This document shows positions 6,486 through 13,309 of a DNA stretch of 29,894 bases, one piece after another. Within the stretch, counting starts at the first letter, position 1. Each line of letters begins with the position of its first letter. A program made the position numbers and the translations under genes. Below the pieces are notes generated by a model. It was not told where the DNA came from, ran no database searches, and saw only the letters and a program-made list of their open reading frames with translations. Source of the stretch: JAPLYB01 sp964481435 (GTDB lineage: Archaea > Nanobdellota > Nanobdellia > Pacearchaeales > UBA284); NCBI GenBank assembly GCA_964481435.1, contig CAYZTH010000006.1, positions 1-29,894 of the forward strand, read 5' to 3'.

Positions 6486-7871
6486 ATGAGGTACAGTGTT
6501 TTAATCAGTGGAGAGGCAGGGCAAGGACCTAATCATTTAACTAAGATTCTCGCTAAAGCGCTTATAGAGAAAGGATTTTTTGTTTTTTATTCAAGAACCT
6601 ACGAATCTAGGATTAGGGGGGGAAATAATTTTAATGTAATTACTTTCTCTGATGAAAGTGTTTCAAGCAACGATTCTAAAGTAGATGTGATTGTAGCTTT
6701 AGATGAGAAAACAGAGAAAATTCATAAAGGTACTCTAAAATCAGGCGGTCATTTTATAAAAACCAATTCAAGCGATGAAAAAATAGCAGAGAAAGTTCTT
6801 GAATTGCTGAAATTAGAAAAGAAAGTCGGAAAGACCAAGGGATTCTCTTTTTTAGATGGAAGCATGGGCTTAGCTCAAGGTGCTATAGACTCTGGGCTTG
6901 ACTTGTATTACGCTTACCCTATGACTCCTGCAACACCGGTTTTATTTGAACTGTCAGGAAAGCAGGATGAAAATAACTTTTTTGTATTCCAATTAGAGAA
7001 TGAGATTGCTGTTGCAAATGCCGGTGTTGGGAGTGCCATAACCGGGGCTAAGGTCATGATTGGAACCTCTGGTGGGGGTTTTGACTTGATGACAGAGGCT
7101 TTAAGCTTGACTGGAATGTTAGAGGTTCCTCTTGTGTTCTATCTCGCAATGAGGCCAGGGCCTGGAACAGGTGTGCCAACGTATACTTCTCAGGGAGATT
7201 TGAGAATGGCTCTGCATTCGGGACATGGAGAGTTTCAAAGATTAGTCCTAGCTCCTGGAGATCCCGTAGAGTGTGGCGAGATTGCGAGCCAGGCATTTTA
7301 TTTTTCTCAAAAGTTCAGAGCCCCAGTTATTATAATTAGTGATAAACATCTTGCTGAAAGTTCTTATCCCATGCAGGGCAAGGCGAAAATTGTAAAATCC
7401 CCCAAGGTAATGGCCTTAATTAAATACAACAGCTATGAGGCTACAAAAGATGGATTTGCAACAGATGATCCGAAGATAATTAATGAGAACTTCGAAAGAA
7501 GGTTGAAAAAAGCAAAAGAAATTGCAAAAGAAGCCTCAAAATTTGAGATGTTTAAGTCATATGGAAAAAAATCAAGCAAAAATGTTGTTCTTTCTTGGGG
7601 TTCAACAAAAGGAGCTATTCTTGACGCTATTAATGGATTAGATGTTCAGTTTATACAAATATTGTATCTTGATCCTTTTCCAGATTTAAGTAAACAATTA
7701 CAGGGTTCAAATCTAATTTTAGTTGAGAATGATTCAACAGGTATGCTAGCTGATTTGTTAAGAGAGAAGACAGGAATAAAGATTGAAGAGAAGAATAAAA
7801 TCCTTAGATACGATGCTCGGCCTTTTTTAGCTGATGAATTAAATGCAGAGATTAAGAAGAGGTTAAAATAA
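6486..7871 (+). CDS. 2-oxoacid:ferredoxin oxidoreductase, fused gamma-alpha subunit
   Basis: Part of a thiamine-diphosphate, iron-sulfur enzyme that oxidatively decarboxylates a 2-oxoacid to an acyl-CoA and reduces ferredoxin. The 461-aa chain begins with a gamma domain (LISGEAGQGPNHLTKILAKAL, then YSRTYESRIRGG) and continues from about residue 117 with an alpha domain (GSMGLAQGAIDSGLDLYYAY, PMTPATP at 145-151, QLENEIAVANAGVGSAITGA, MIGTSGGGFDLMTEALSL, AMRPGPGTGVPT). This matches the KorA/2-oxoglutarate type more than the separate PorA type. The gamma part is only about 110 aa against the usual 170-180, so its second half is missing or reduced. The beta subunit follows after 107 bp with its own promoter. 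The substrate is not certain. Confidence 0.9.
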   Translation: MRYSVLISGEAGQGPNHLTKILAKALIEKGFFVFYSRTYESRIRGGNNFNVITFSDESVSSNDSKVDVIVALDEKTEKIHKGTLKSGGHFIKTNSSDEKIAEKVLELLKLEKKVGKTKGFSFLDGSMGLAQGAIDSGLDLYYAYPMTPATPVLFELSGKQDENNFFVFQLENEIAVANAGVGSAITGAKVMIGTSGGGFDLMTEALSLTGMLEVPLVFYLAMRPGPGTGVPTYTSQGDLRMALHSGHGEFQRLVLAPGDPVECGEIASQAFYFSQKFRAPVIIISDKHLAESSYPMQGKAKIVKSPKVMALIKYNSYEATKDGFATDDPKIINENFERRLKKAKEIAKEASKFEMFKSYGKKSSKNVVLSWGSTKGAILDAINGLDVQFIQILYLDPFPDLSKQLQGSNLILVENDSTGMLADLLREKTGIKIEEKNKILRYDARPFLADELNAEIKKRLK

Positions 7872-7912
7872 AATGGTTAGATATAATAAATTAAATGCGC
7901 ATACACATAAAA

Positions 7913-7926
7913 GATATATAAATAAA
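7913..7926 (+). promoter_or_regulatory. TATA box of the beta-subunit gene
   Basis: GATATATAAATAAA lies about 55-65 bp upstream of the ATG at 7979. The expected transcription start (about 7945) gives a leader of about 35 nt that is mostly the 23-nt repeat. Confidence 0.5.
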
Positions 7927-7947
7927 TTATATACTACTCAAAACACA

Positions 7948-7970
7948 TTGTGCTTCGGCAGTCTTGTTCA
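7948..7970 (+). repeat. 23-nt repeat, copy B, in the beta-subunit 5' leader
   Basis: Begins TTGTGCTTCGGCAG and ends TCTTGTTCA. It is an exact inverted copy of 1613-1635. As RNA it can form a small UGC-UUCG-GCA hairpin 9 nt before the ATG. Confidence 0.9.
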
Positions 7971-7978
7971 TCATTAAA

Positions 7979-8809
7979 ATGGTAAAAAATCTAAACACAA
8001 ACATAATCCCCACATGGTGTCCGGGATGTTTTAATTTCATGATTCTTGCAGGTGTTAAGAATGCTCTTATGAAAACAAAGATAAAAGGTGATTTTGGGAT
8101 TGTTGCGGGAATAGGGTGTCATGCTAAGATTTTTGATTATATTAATCTGCCTGGAGTAAATGCTTTGCATGGGAGAGTTATTCCTACTTGTTTGGGAATG
8201 AAGATAGGAAACCCAAACTTGAATGTTTTGGGATTTTCAGGAGACGGAGATGCATATTCAGAGGGTCTTGATCATTTGATTCATGCTGCGAGATATAACT
8301 CTAATTTTAAGTATATAGTTCATAATAATCAAGTATTTGCCCTGACTGTCGGAGAGCCCACTGCTACAACCGAATTAGGATTTAAAGATAAGACAACTCC
8401 TTTGGGAGTTAAAGTCAATCCTATGAATCCAATAAAATTAATGCTAGCGGCAGGAGCTACATTTGTTGCAAGAGTCTATTCAGATGTTGGACAAGTTGAG
8501 CAAGTCTTGAATCAGGCTCTAGAACACAAAGGATTTGCATTCATTGAAGTAATCCAGCCATGTATCATTTTCCATAAAGATGAGGGATACAAAGAGAGGA
8601 CTTATAATCTGCAGGAGAAAGGACACAATAAAAGTGATTTAAATGCTGCAATGCTTCGTGCTGATGAGTTTGATTATAATCAGGGTTCTAAAGAGAAAAT
8701 CCCTGTTGGGATATTCTATCAGAAAGAAGAACCGACTTTTGAGGAGAACTTTCCTCAGCTTTCTAAGTTAATGAAAGAGAAAAAGAGCTGGAAAGATATT
8801 AAGAGATGA
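7979..8809 (+). CDS. 2-oxoacid:ferredoxin oxidoreductase, beta subunit
   Basis: A 276-aa subunit that carries thiamine diphosphate and one [4Fe-4S] cluster. The cluster ligands are C14 and C17 (TWCPGC), C47 (GIGCH) and C195 (IQPC). The thiamine-diphosphate motif is GDGDAYSEG (about 88-96) ending at HNN (115-117). The ATG at 7979 is chosen over the TTG at 7964 because it gives the normal N-terminus before TWCPGC. The leader contains the 23-nt repeat. The stop codon directly abuts the stop of the convergent ferredoxin-thioredoxin gene, with no base between them. With the upstream gamma-alpha subunit it makes a two-gene enzyme; no separate delta-ferredoxin subunit is seen unless the convergent gene fills that role. 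Confidence 0.92.
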   Translation: MVKNLNTNIIPTWCPGCFNFMILAGVKNALMKTKIKGDFGIVAGIGCHAKIFDYINLPGVNALHGRVIPTCLGMKIGNPNLNVLGFSGDGDAYSEGLDHLIHAARYNSNFKYIVHNNQVFALTVGEPTATTELGFKDKTTPLGVKVNPMNPIKLMLAAGATFVARVYSDVGQVEQVLNQALEHKGFAFIEVIQPCIIFHKDEGYKERTYNLQEKGHNKSDLNAAMLRADEFDYNQGSKEKIPVGIFYQKEEPTFEENFPQLSKLMKEKKSWKDIKR

Positions 8810-9418
8810 TTATGCAACTTTCTTGACAATCTTGTTGACTTCTTTTTTCATCTTATCTTTATCATCTACGTAGCCTTCGATTTTTCCTATTAATTTGCCC
8901 TCTTTAAAGAATAGAAGTGAGGGAAGTTTCTTGATATTATATTTTTTAAGAAGTTTTTCTGTTGTGATATCAACCTTCCTATATTTTATGTCCATATCCT
9001 TGAAGATATCTCTTATTGGAATTGAATTAAGCAGGCACATGATTGTTTCGTTCTTGAAGAATTCTGCTGCTGCTAATTTGCTTGCTTCTAGAATCTGGAT
9101 GTTGAATTCATCCTCATTGATGAGAAAAGCCTCGTGAATTGGCTGAGCACCATATCTATCTACAAACAAATCATGAACCTTTCGGGGGTCTTCGTCAATC
9201 TCTTTTTTTAGTTTTTTGAATTCTTCAACAGTTTTTGCGACGTGAATTGCCCCAACAGGGCATGATTTCTCACATGTTCCACAGCTAGTGCATTTTTTCT
9301 CATCTATCTCAATTATCTTCTTTTTTTCATTCCAGTGAAATGCACTTGTAGGGCAAACAGAGATGCCGCTGCAATCTTTAGAATTATCACAAATCTTGAA
9401 ATTTATTAAAACTGGCAT
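8810..9418 (-). CDS. Ferredoxin / thioredoxin-fold fusion protein
   Basis: A 202-aa soluble protein in two parts. Residues 1-60 are a ferredoxin-like domain with C10, C16 and C22 (spacing C-x5-C-x5-CP) and C43, C46, C49 and C53 (CTSCGTCEKSCPVGAI). That is seven cysteines, one short of a standard 2[4Fe-4S] set. Residues about 105-200 are thioredoxin-like (AAAEFFKNETIMCLLNS, RKVDITTEKLLKKYNIKKLPSLLFFKEGKLIGKIEGY) with the cis-Pro loop but no CxxC active site. It may accept electrons from the 2-oxoacid oxidoreductase, whose beta gene it meets tail to tail, but the promoters are separate. Whether the first cluster is [3Fe-4S] or uses a non-Cys ligand is unknown. Confidence 0.85.
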   Translation of the reverse strand: MPVLINFKICDNSKDCSGISVCPTSAFHWNEKKKIIEIDEKKCTSCGTCEKSCPVGAIHVAKTVEEFKKLKKEIDEDPRKVHDLFVDRYGAQPIHEAFLINEDEFNIQILEASKLAAAEFFKNETIMCLLNSIPIRDIFKDMDIKYRKVDITTEKLLKKYNIKKLPSLLFFKEGKLIGKIEGYVDDKDKMKKEVNKIVKKVA

Positions 9419-9462
9419 TTTTTATAAGGATTTTTTTTGATTGTTCCTTTTTGCTTTGTTAT

Positions 9463-9615
9463 TTAGTGTCTTTCTTTTATAAGATATCTGTTTTTGGATT
9501 TCTGGAACTTCAATCCAATGAATGGCAGTGGTTGAAAATAGAGGGCCTTTTCATGCCTATCGTAATAGAAGCCGACCCAGATATCAAACCATTTAAAATA
9601 TAGGTTCACGCTCAT
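9463..9615 (-). CDS. Small conserved-looking protein, 50 aa
   Basis: A short gene in the gap between the ferredoxin fusion and enolase. The ATG is at 9615 and the stop at 9463. The composition is that of a real protein: aromatic and hydrophobic strands FKWFDIWVGFYYDR and ALYFQPLPFIGLKFQK, then a basic tail. I do not know a family name. It looks like a small beta-rich domain of about 50 aa. A GGAGG lies about 15-20 nt before the ATG, rather far for a ribosome-binding site, and an A/T-rich TATA-like stretch (AAAAATATACTA) is just upstream of that. It probably has its own transcript. Confidence 0.65.
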   Translation of the reverse strand: MSVNLYFKWFDIWVGFYYDRHEKALYFQPLPFIGLKFQKSKNRYLIKERH

Positions 9616-9673
9616 TTTATTTTTATTATTCCTCCTTTTTTAGTATATTTTTTATTGTTATTGATTATTGTTG

Positions 9674-9703
9674 TTGCTAATTCTGTGCTGAGGCACTTAG
9701 CAA
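9674..9703 (-). promoter_or_regulatory. Structured 3' UTR hairpin of enolase gene
   Basis: On the minus strand, outer arms TTGCTAA / TTAGCAA (7 bp), inner arms GTGC / GCAC, loop CTCA, and a 4-nt 3'-side bulge AGAA. It starts 6 nt after the eno stop codon. It has the same 30-nt plan as the element after rrp42, with compensatory changes in both stems. Confidence 0.75.
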
Positions 9704-9709
9704 ATCGAT

Positions 9710-10972
9710 TTATCCTAGTTTCTTCTCAATTCTGATTAGGTCATTTGTCTTGAAAGCATCAGTGCCAACAACACTTATTTTAATTATTGGGACCTGCCAA
9801 CCTAGGGCGAGTTCTGCTAGGATTGGGTCTTGTGTTTCTCCGGATCTGTGAGAGATTACCGGAGTGATGTTATTTTTCTTTGCCAGGTCAATAACTTTTT
9901 TTGTTTCAAGAAGTGAGCCACACTGATTTGGTTTGACAATTGTGGCATTGATTGATTTTGATTTGATTGCTTTCTTTAATCTACCGGAGTTTGTGCAGAT
10001 AAGATCGTCTCCAACTATCAATGTCTTGAGTCCTGCTTTCTTGACTTTTTTTAGGAGTTTAGAGAAGCCTAAGAAATCCTCTTCATCAAGAGGGTCTTCG
10101 ATATAGGTGAGATTATATCTTTTGCAGAGTTCAAAGATATAATTTATTTGTTCATCTACTTTAAGAGTTCCTGGTTTTCCGTTTAGTCTATTGTAGTTGT
10201 AGAGTTTATTCTTTTTATCAAAAAAAGAACTTGCAGCAACATCAATTCCAAGGTCAAGAGTTTCATTAAATTCTGCCTTGATTTTTGATTGTACTTCTTG
10301 CATCAAGCTGATGATTTTTTCATTGTCAAAAGAGGAGATGAAGGCATGCTCATCGGTAATCTTTCCATAGAATCGTTTATCTTGTTTTTGCAAAGTATCT
10401 TTGATTTCTTTGTAGGCTTGAAGGCTTATGTAGTGATTATCAACTATTCTTTTTGATTTTGCGTCTGGAAGTATAAGAAATTCCTGAAAATCAGGTTTTT
10501 CAATTTCTTTTGTGTGTTTTCCGCCACCCATACAGTTTCCCAAGGGTCTTGGAAACTGGGGTTTACCTTTAAATTTGTCTTGTTCAAGTAAAAATTCCCA
10601 GACTTCTTTTTGGTATGACGCCGCAATAGATTTTAGGATTGCTGCTTCAATTGCAAATAGTGTATTTCCTCCTGTTAATTCAAGTCTCTTTGTTTTATCA
10701 ACTTTGTGGAACATTGATTCAATTTTTCCGAGGTCTTGGAATTTGTTAAAAGAAGTTTTTTCTCTGATAAGTTTTTGACCCAGAGTATTTGCAAACTGAA
10801 TAGAGGTGTCAATGCCTTTTTTTGAGAAAGGAAGTACTTCATTTTCTCCTTTAGATGCGCCTCCTGGAGCACTTGACTCAAAAGTCCCGTCTTTTGTCTT
10901 AATTTGAATAGCTATTGTCAGTTCTTTTCTTGAATTAAAAATAAGTCTGGCATTAAACTTTTGGATTATCAT
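9710..10972 (-). CDS. eno: Enolase (divergent)
   Basis: Interconverts 2-phosphoglycerate and phosphoenolpyruvate. The 420-aa chain has the enolase order: N-terminal ARLIFNSRKELTI (usual form ARxxLDSRGNPTVEV), APGGASKGENE loop, metal ligands in LGIDVAASSFF, YIEDPLDEEDF and VGDDLICTN, catalytic Lys in TIVKPNQCGSL and loop SHRSGETQD, then a second Lys in VPIIKIS. The usual GDEGGFAP segment is ITDEHAFISS. The core catalytic residues look intact, but the N-terminal signature is eroded, so it is a divergent enolase rather than a clear paralog with another job. Its position after rpoK matches the rpoK-eno neighbourhood of other archaea. A TATA box lies at 11016-11028. Confidence 0.88.
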   Translation of the reverse strand: MIIQKFNARLIFNSRKELTIAIQIKTKDGTFESSAPGGASKGENEVLPFSKKGIDTSIQFANTLGQKLIREKTSFNKFQDLGKIESMFHKVDKTKRLELTGGNTLFAIEAAILKSIAASYQKEVWEFLLEQDKFKGKPQFPRPLGNCMGGGKHTKEIEKPDFQEFLILPDAKSKRIVDNHYISLQAYKEIKDTLQKQDKRFYGKITDEHAFISSFDNEKIISLMQEVQSKIKAEFNETLDLGIDVAASSFFDKKNKLYNYNRLNGKPGTLKVDEQINYIFELCKRYNLTYIEDPLDEEDFLGFSKLLKKVKKAGLKTLIVGDDLICTNSGRLKKAIKSKSINATIVKPNQCGSLLETKKVIDLAKKNNITPVISHRSGETQDPILAELALGWQVPIIKISVVGTDAFKTNDLIRIEKKLG

Positions 10973-11015
10973 TTTTGGTATAGGTTAAATTATTCTTAGT
11001 TTACGCACTTTACTT

Positions 11016-11028
11016 CTTTTTATATACT
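11016..11028 (-). promoter_or_regulatory. TATA box of enolase
   Basis: On the minus strand AGTATATAAAAAG lies about 45-55 bp before the ATG at 10972. This implies a leader of about 20-25 nt. Confidence 0.5.
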
Positions 11029-11072
11029 AGATAGGTATCTTAGGTATAAAAAACTTTATTTTTTAAGAAAAT

Positions 11073-11531
11073 CTAGAAACTATCGCCAGCATCTTCTTCT
11101 GGCATCTCTTCTTCTTTTTCTTCCTCTGCTTCGAATTCTTTTGCGATATCGTCGTCAGCGGTGGATGATTTTGAAGTTGTAGGTTCTTTTTTCACGTCTA
11201 CCTTTTTGACTTCTGGTATCTCTTCTTCTTTTTCTTCTGCTTTCTTTATTTCTTCCTTTGGTTTTTCTATTTCTTCTATCTCTTGTTCAATCATCTCAAG
11301 TTTGATATCACTTTTTCTTTCCATTTTCTTTGGCAAAGGTCTGTGAACAGTTATTGGAAGAACTTCTTCATCAAATTCCATTTCTGCAATCTTTATCGGA
11401 TCATAGTTAATTGATTCAAGTGCATCTTTATCTAGCTTAAGGATTATTGGCGCATTTGCGCTTATCTGTAAAGCCCTAGCCCCGATTATCCTTGCTCTTT
11501 CGAACTTTGTGTACTGGAATTTTTCTGTCAT
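11073..11531 (-). CDS. rpoK: RNA polymerase subunit K with long acidic tail
   Basis: The archaeal homolog of Rpb6/omega, which helps assemble and stabilise RNA polymerase. The conserved core is residues 1-67 (YTKFERARIIGARALQISAN, APIIL, DPIKIAEMEFDEEVLPITVH, RPLP). Archaeal RpoK usually ends about there. This one continues for about 85 residues of Glu/Lys-rich low-complexity sequence (EEIEKPKEEIKKAEEKEEE, ending EEEMPEEDAGDSF), for a total of 152 aa. The frame is clean and the tail is bounded by a normal stop. Eukaryotic Rpb6 carries its acidic extension at the N-terminus instead. No clear TATA box is seen in the 121-bp gap after rrp42. Confidence 0.9.
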   Translation of the reverse strand: MTEKFQYTKFERARIIGARALQISANAPIILKLDKDALESINYDPIKIAEMEFDEEVLPITVHRPLPKKMERKSDIKLEMIEQEIEEIEKPKEEIKKAEEKEEEIPEVKKVDVKKEPTTSKSSTADDDIAKEFEAEEEKEEEMPEEDAGDSF

Positions 11532-11607
11532 GTTTTTGTAGATTATTAGATTTGGTATTGTTTACTTTGGTAAGAGTTTGTGCTTTTATTGTTATTGATT
11601 TGTTATG

Positions 11608-11637
11608 TTGCTGATTTTGTACTGATGTACTCAGCAA
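11608..11637 (-). promoter_or_regulatory. Structured 3' UTR hairpin of rrp42
   Basis: On the minus strand, outer arms TTGCTGA / TCAGCAA (7 bp), inner arms GTAC / GTAC, loop ATCA, and 3'-side bulge AAAA. It starts 15 nt after the rrp42 stop. It is superimposable on the enolase element. Confidence 0.75.
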
Positions 11638-11652
11638 TTGCAGATTATAAAA

Positions 11653-12450
11653 CTAAGCTTTCTTTAAGAGGCCTGTTATTTTGGTATTTAGTCTCTTTCC
11701 TTCTTTGAGTGCTATTTCTTCCATTTCAATGAGCTCATCTTCACTCAATTCATCGCCAACTTTCTGCATTGAATGCAAATCCTCATTTGGGTAGGTGAAT
11801 GTAAATGTAACTCTTGCAACTGAGGCGTCTTCTTCCTCTGTTGTAGGATCAATTATGAATTTGCCATCTACTTTGTATACAGTTACAGTTATTGGGAGGT
11901 TTGTAAAAGGAATCTTCTTGTTTGTTAACTCCCCATACTGGACTTTATCCTCTTTGACTTCTGGAAAAACCGCAACTGATAGGGCAGCTATGGAAGCTAT
12001 TGCGCTTGCATCAATCAAATTTCCTGCATCATTTATTGGATAAATATCTACTGCAAGAGACCATACTTTTTCTCCTTTTTTAACACAGAGTTTCTTGAAA
12101 TCTATGCATTCTGAGTTTCTTAGACCTCGGTCAATAAGTCTTGCTAGTTCTATTGTCTTTACTCCCGGAGGTCCTGATTCAAACCTATCTGATGCTAGTG
12201 GTGAGAGTTCTGCATTGACTGTTAGGACGCCTGCGTCTGGGCTGTCTCTGAATGGTTCAACAAGATCTAATTTTATCCCGGCTAAGACTTCTGTATCTCC
12301 AAGCTTTACTTGGGCCGATCCTTCAGCTTTGCTTGAGATGCCTATCTCAATCTCTAGTTCTCTTGATTCTATAAGTTCCCGGTCATCTATTCTTTTCTCT
12401 TTTGAGATAATCTCTTCAATTCTTTTCTTCATTACTGTTGATATTTCCAT
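11653..12450 (-). CDS. rrp42: Exosome complex subunit Rrp42
   Basis: An RNase PH-fold subunit that pairs with Rrp41 in the hexameric ring of the archaeal exosome. Rrp42 is the non-catalytic partner but helps bind RNA. The 265-aa chain shows RIDDRELIESRELEIEIG, AEGSAQVKLGDTEVLAGIK, DSPDAGVLTVNAELSPLASD, ELARLIDRGLRNSECID and DAGNLIDASAIASIAALS, all typical. Length is normal. It lies 14 bp after rrp4 with the same orientation, so it is surely co-transcribed. Confidence 0.95.
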   Translation of the reverse strand: MEISTVMKKRIEEIISKEKRIDDRELIESRELEIEIGISSKAEGSAQVKLGDTEVLAGIKLDLVEPFRDSPDAGVLTVNAELSPLASDRFESGPPGVKTIELARLIDRGLRNSECIDFKKLCVKKGEKVWSLAVDIYPINDAGNLIDASAIASIAALSVAVFPEVKEDKVQYGELTNKKIPFTNLPITVTVYKVDGKFIIDPTTEEEDASVARVTFTFTYPNEDLHSMQKVGDELSEDELIEMEEIALKEGKRLNTKITGLLKKA

Positions 12451-12464
12451 TTTTGATTTTTAAA

Positions 12465-13217
12465 TTATTTCTTCTTATTCTTTTCAAGGAATTCTTTTAC
12501 TTTTTCTGTTAGGCCTACTTCAAAAGGCTTCTCTGAGATAATTTCTATTGCTTTTTTTGCGATTATTTCATCTTCAACTCTTTCCCCTTTTATCCAGACT
12601 AGGCCATTCTGCCCGACTATGATATTGCAGTTTGTTTCATCTTTTATTGTTTTGACCATGCTTCCGGCTTTTCCAATTATTCTTGGAACTCTAGCTGAGT
12701 TTACCTTGATTAACATTCCGCCTTCAAGCTTCTTTAGGCCTTTTTCTTTCATTGTCAATTCTATGCTTCTTGGCTTGACTGCTCTTATTTTCACAACTAG
12801 GATTTCATTGAAGTCATAGACCTCTGTAAGGTCCTTTTTGTTTATGTAACCGAAGCACTCCATAACTGGCAAGAATGCTTGATAGGATGATAGTACATCT
12901 ATATTCCAACCATTGAAATTTACATCAACAATCTGTCCGATGACTGTGTTACCTGCTCTTGGAATATAAGCGCCGCTTAAAGGGATGACTTTGACAAGCC
13001 TGTCGGTTTTATCTAGAAGGCCAAATCTTGAGGAGACTATTTCTTCGCCCTCTCTTCGTGTTCCCTCTCCTGGCAGAATCTCTTTTCCCTTGGCAAGAAT
13101 TTCTCCAGGAACAACTATATCACGACTTTTTTCGTGATCTATCTCTTCAGGCATTTCTCTTGTTTCTTCTTCTTTCATGTCTTCCCTATTTGTGTAATTT
13201 TCTCTTCTGTATGGCAT
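12465..13217 (-). CDS. rrp4: Exosome RNA-binding cap subunit Rrp4
   Basis: Cap subunit of the exosome that recruits RNA to the central pore. The 250 aa comprise an acidic N-terminal extension of about 30 residues, the N-terminal domain (VVPGEILAKGKEILPGEGT), an S1 domain (about 85-150, NTVIGQIVDVNFNGWNIDVL) and a KH-like domain (about 165-225; VNSARVPRIIGKAGSMVKTI, IVGQNGLVWIKGE). It is followed by rrp42 after 14 bp. In many archaea the order is rrp4-rrp41-rrp42. Here rrp41 comes first, separated by a 92-bp gap with a possible promoter and a paired AAGCGCAT repeat, so rrp4-rrp42 may also be expressed on their own. Confidence 0.95.
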   Translation of the reverse strand: MPYRRENYTNREDMKEEETREMPEEIDHEKSRDIVVPGEILAKGKEILPGEGTRREGEEIVSSRFGLLDKTDRLVKVIPLSGAYIPRAGNTVIGQIVDVNFNGWNIDVLSSYQAFLPVMECFGYINKKDLTEVYDFNEILVVKIRAVKPRSIELTMKEKGLKKLEGGMLIKVNSARVPRIIGKAGSMVKTIKDETNCNIIVGQNGLVWIKGERVEDEIIAKKAIEIISEKPFEVGLTEKVKEFLEKNKKK

Positions 13218-13251
13218 TTTTTATTATATTTGATTTATTATCTGTTTTTTA

Positions 13252-13277
13252 TGCGCTTTATTTTTATTAATGCGCTT
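13252..13277. repeat. Paired TGCGCTT direct repeat (19-bp period) upstream of rrp4
   Basis: TGCGCTT at 13252 and 13271; on the minus strand AAGCGCAT twice, 35-60 bp before the rrp4 ATG and just upstream of an A/T-rich TATA-like stretch. Confidence 0.55.
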
Positions 13278-13309
13278 TTGTTTTTTTATTTAGTTTATAC
13301 TAATTTATC

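Noticed and set aside
6335..6532. 65-aa open frame upstream of the oxidoreductase.
   Set aside because: It spans the korA promoter and overlaps the real start; the sequence has no protein-like pattern.
7948..7980. C/D-box sRNA on the minus strand (ATGATGA near 7968-7974).
   Set aside because: A box C-like match is present, but no convincing D, C' or D' boxes at the right spacing.
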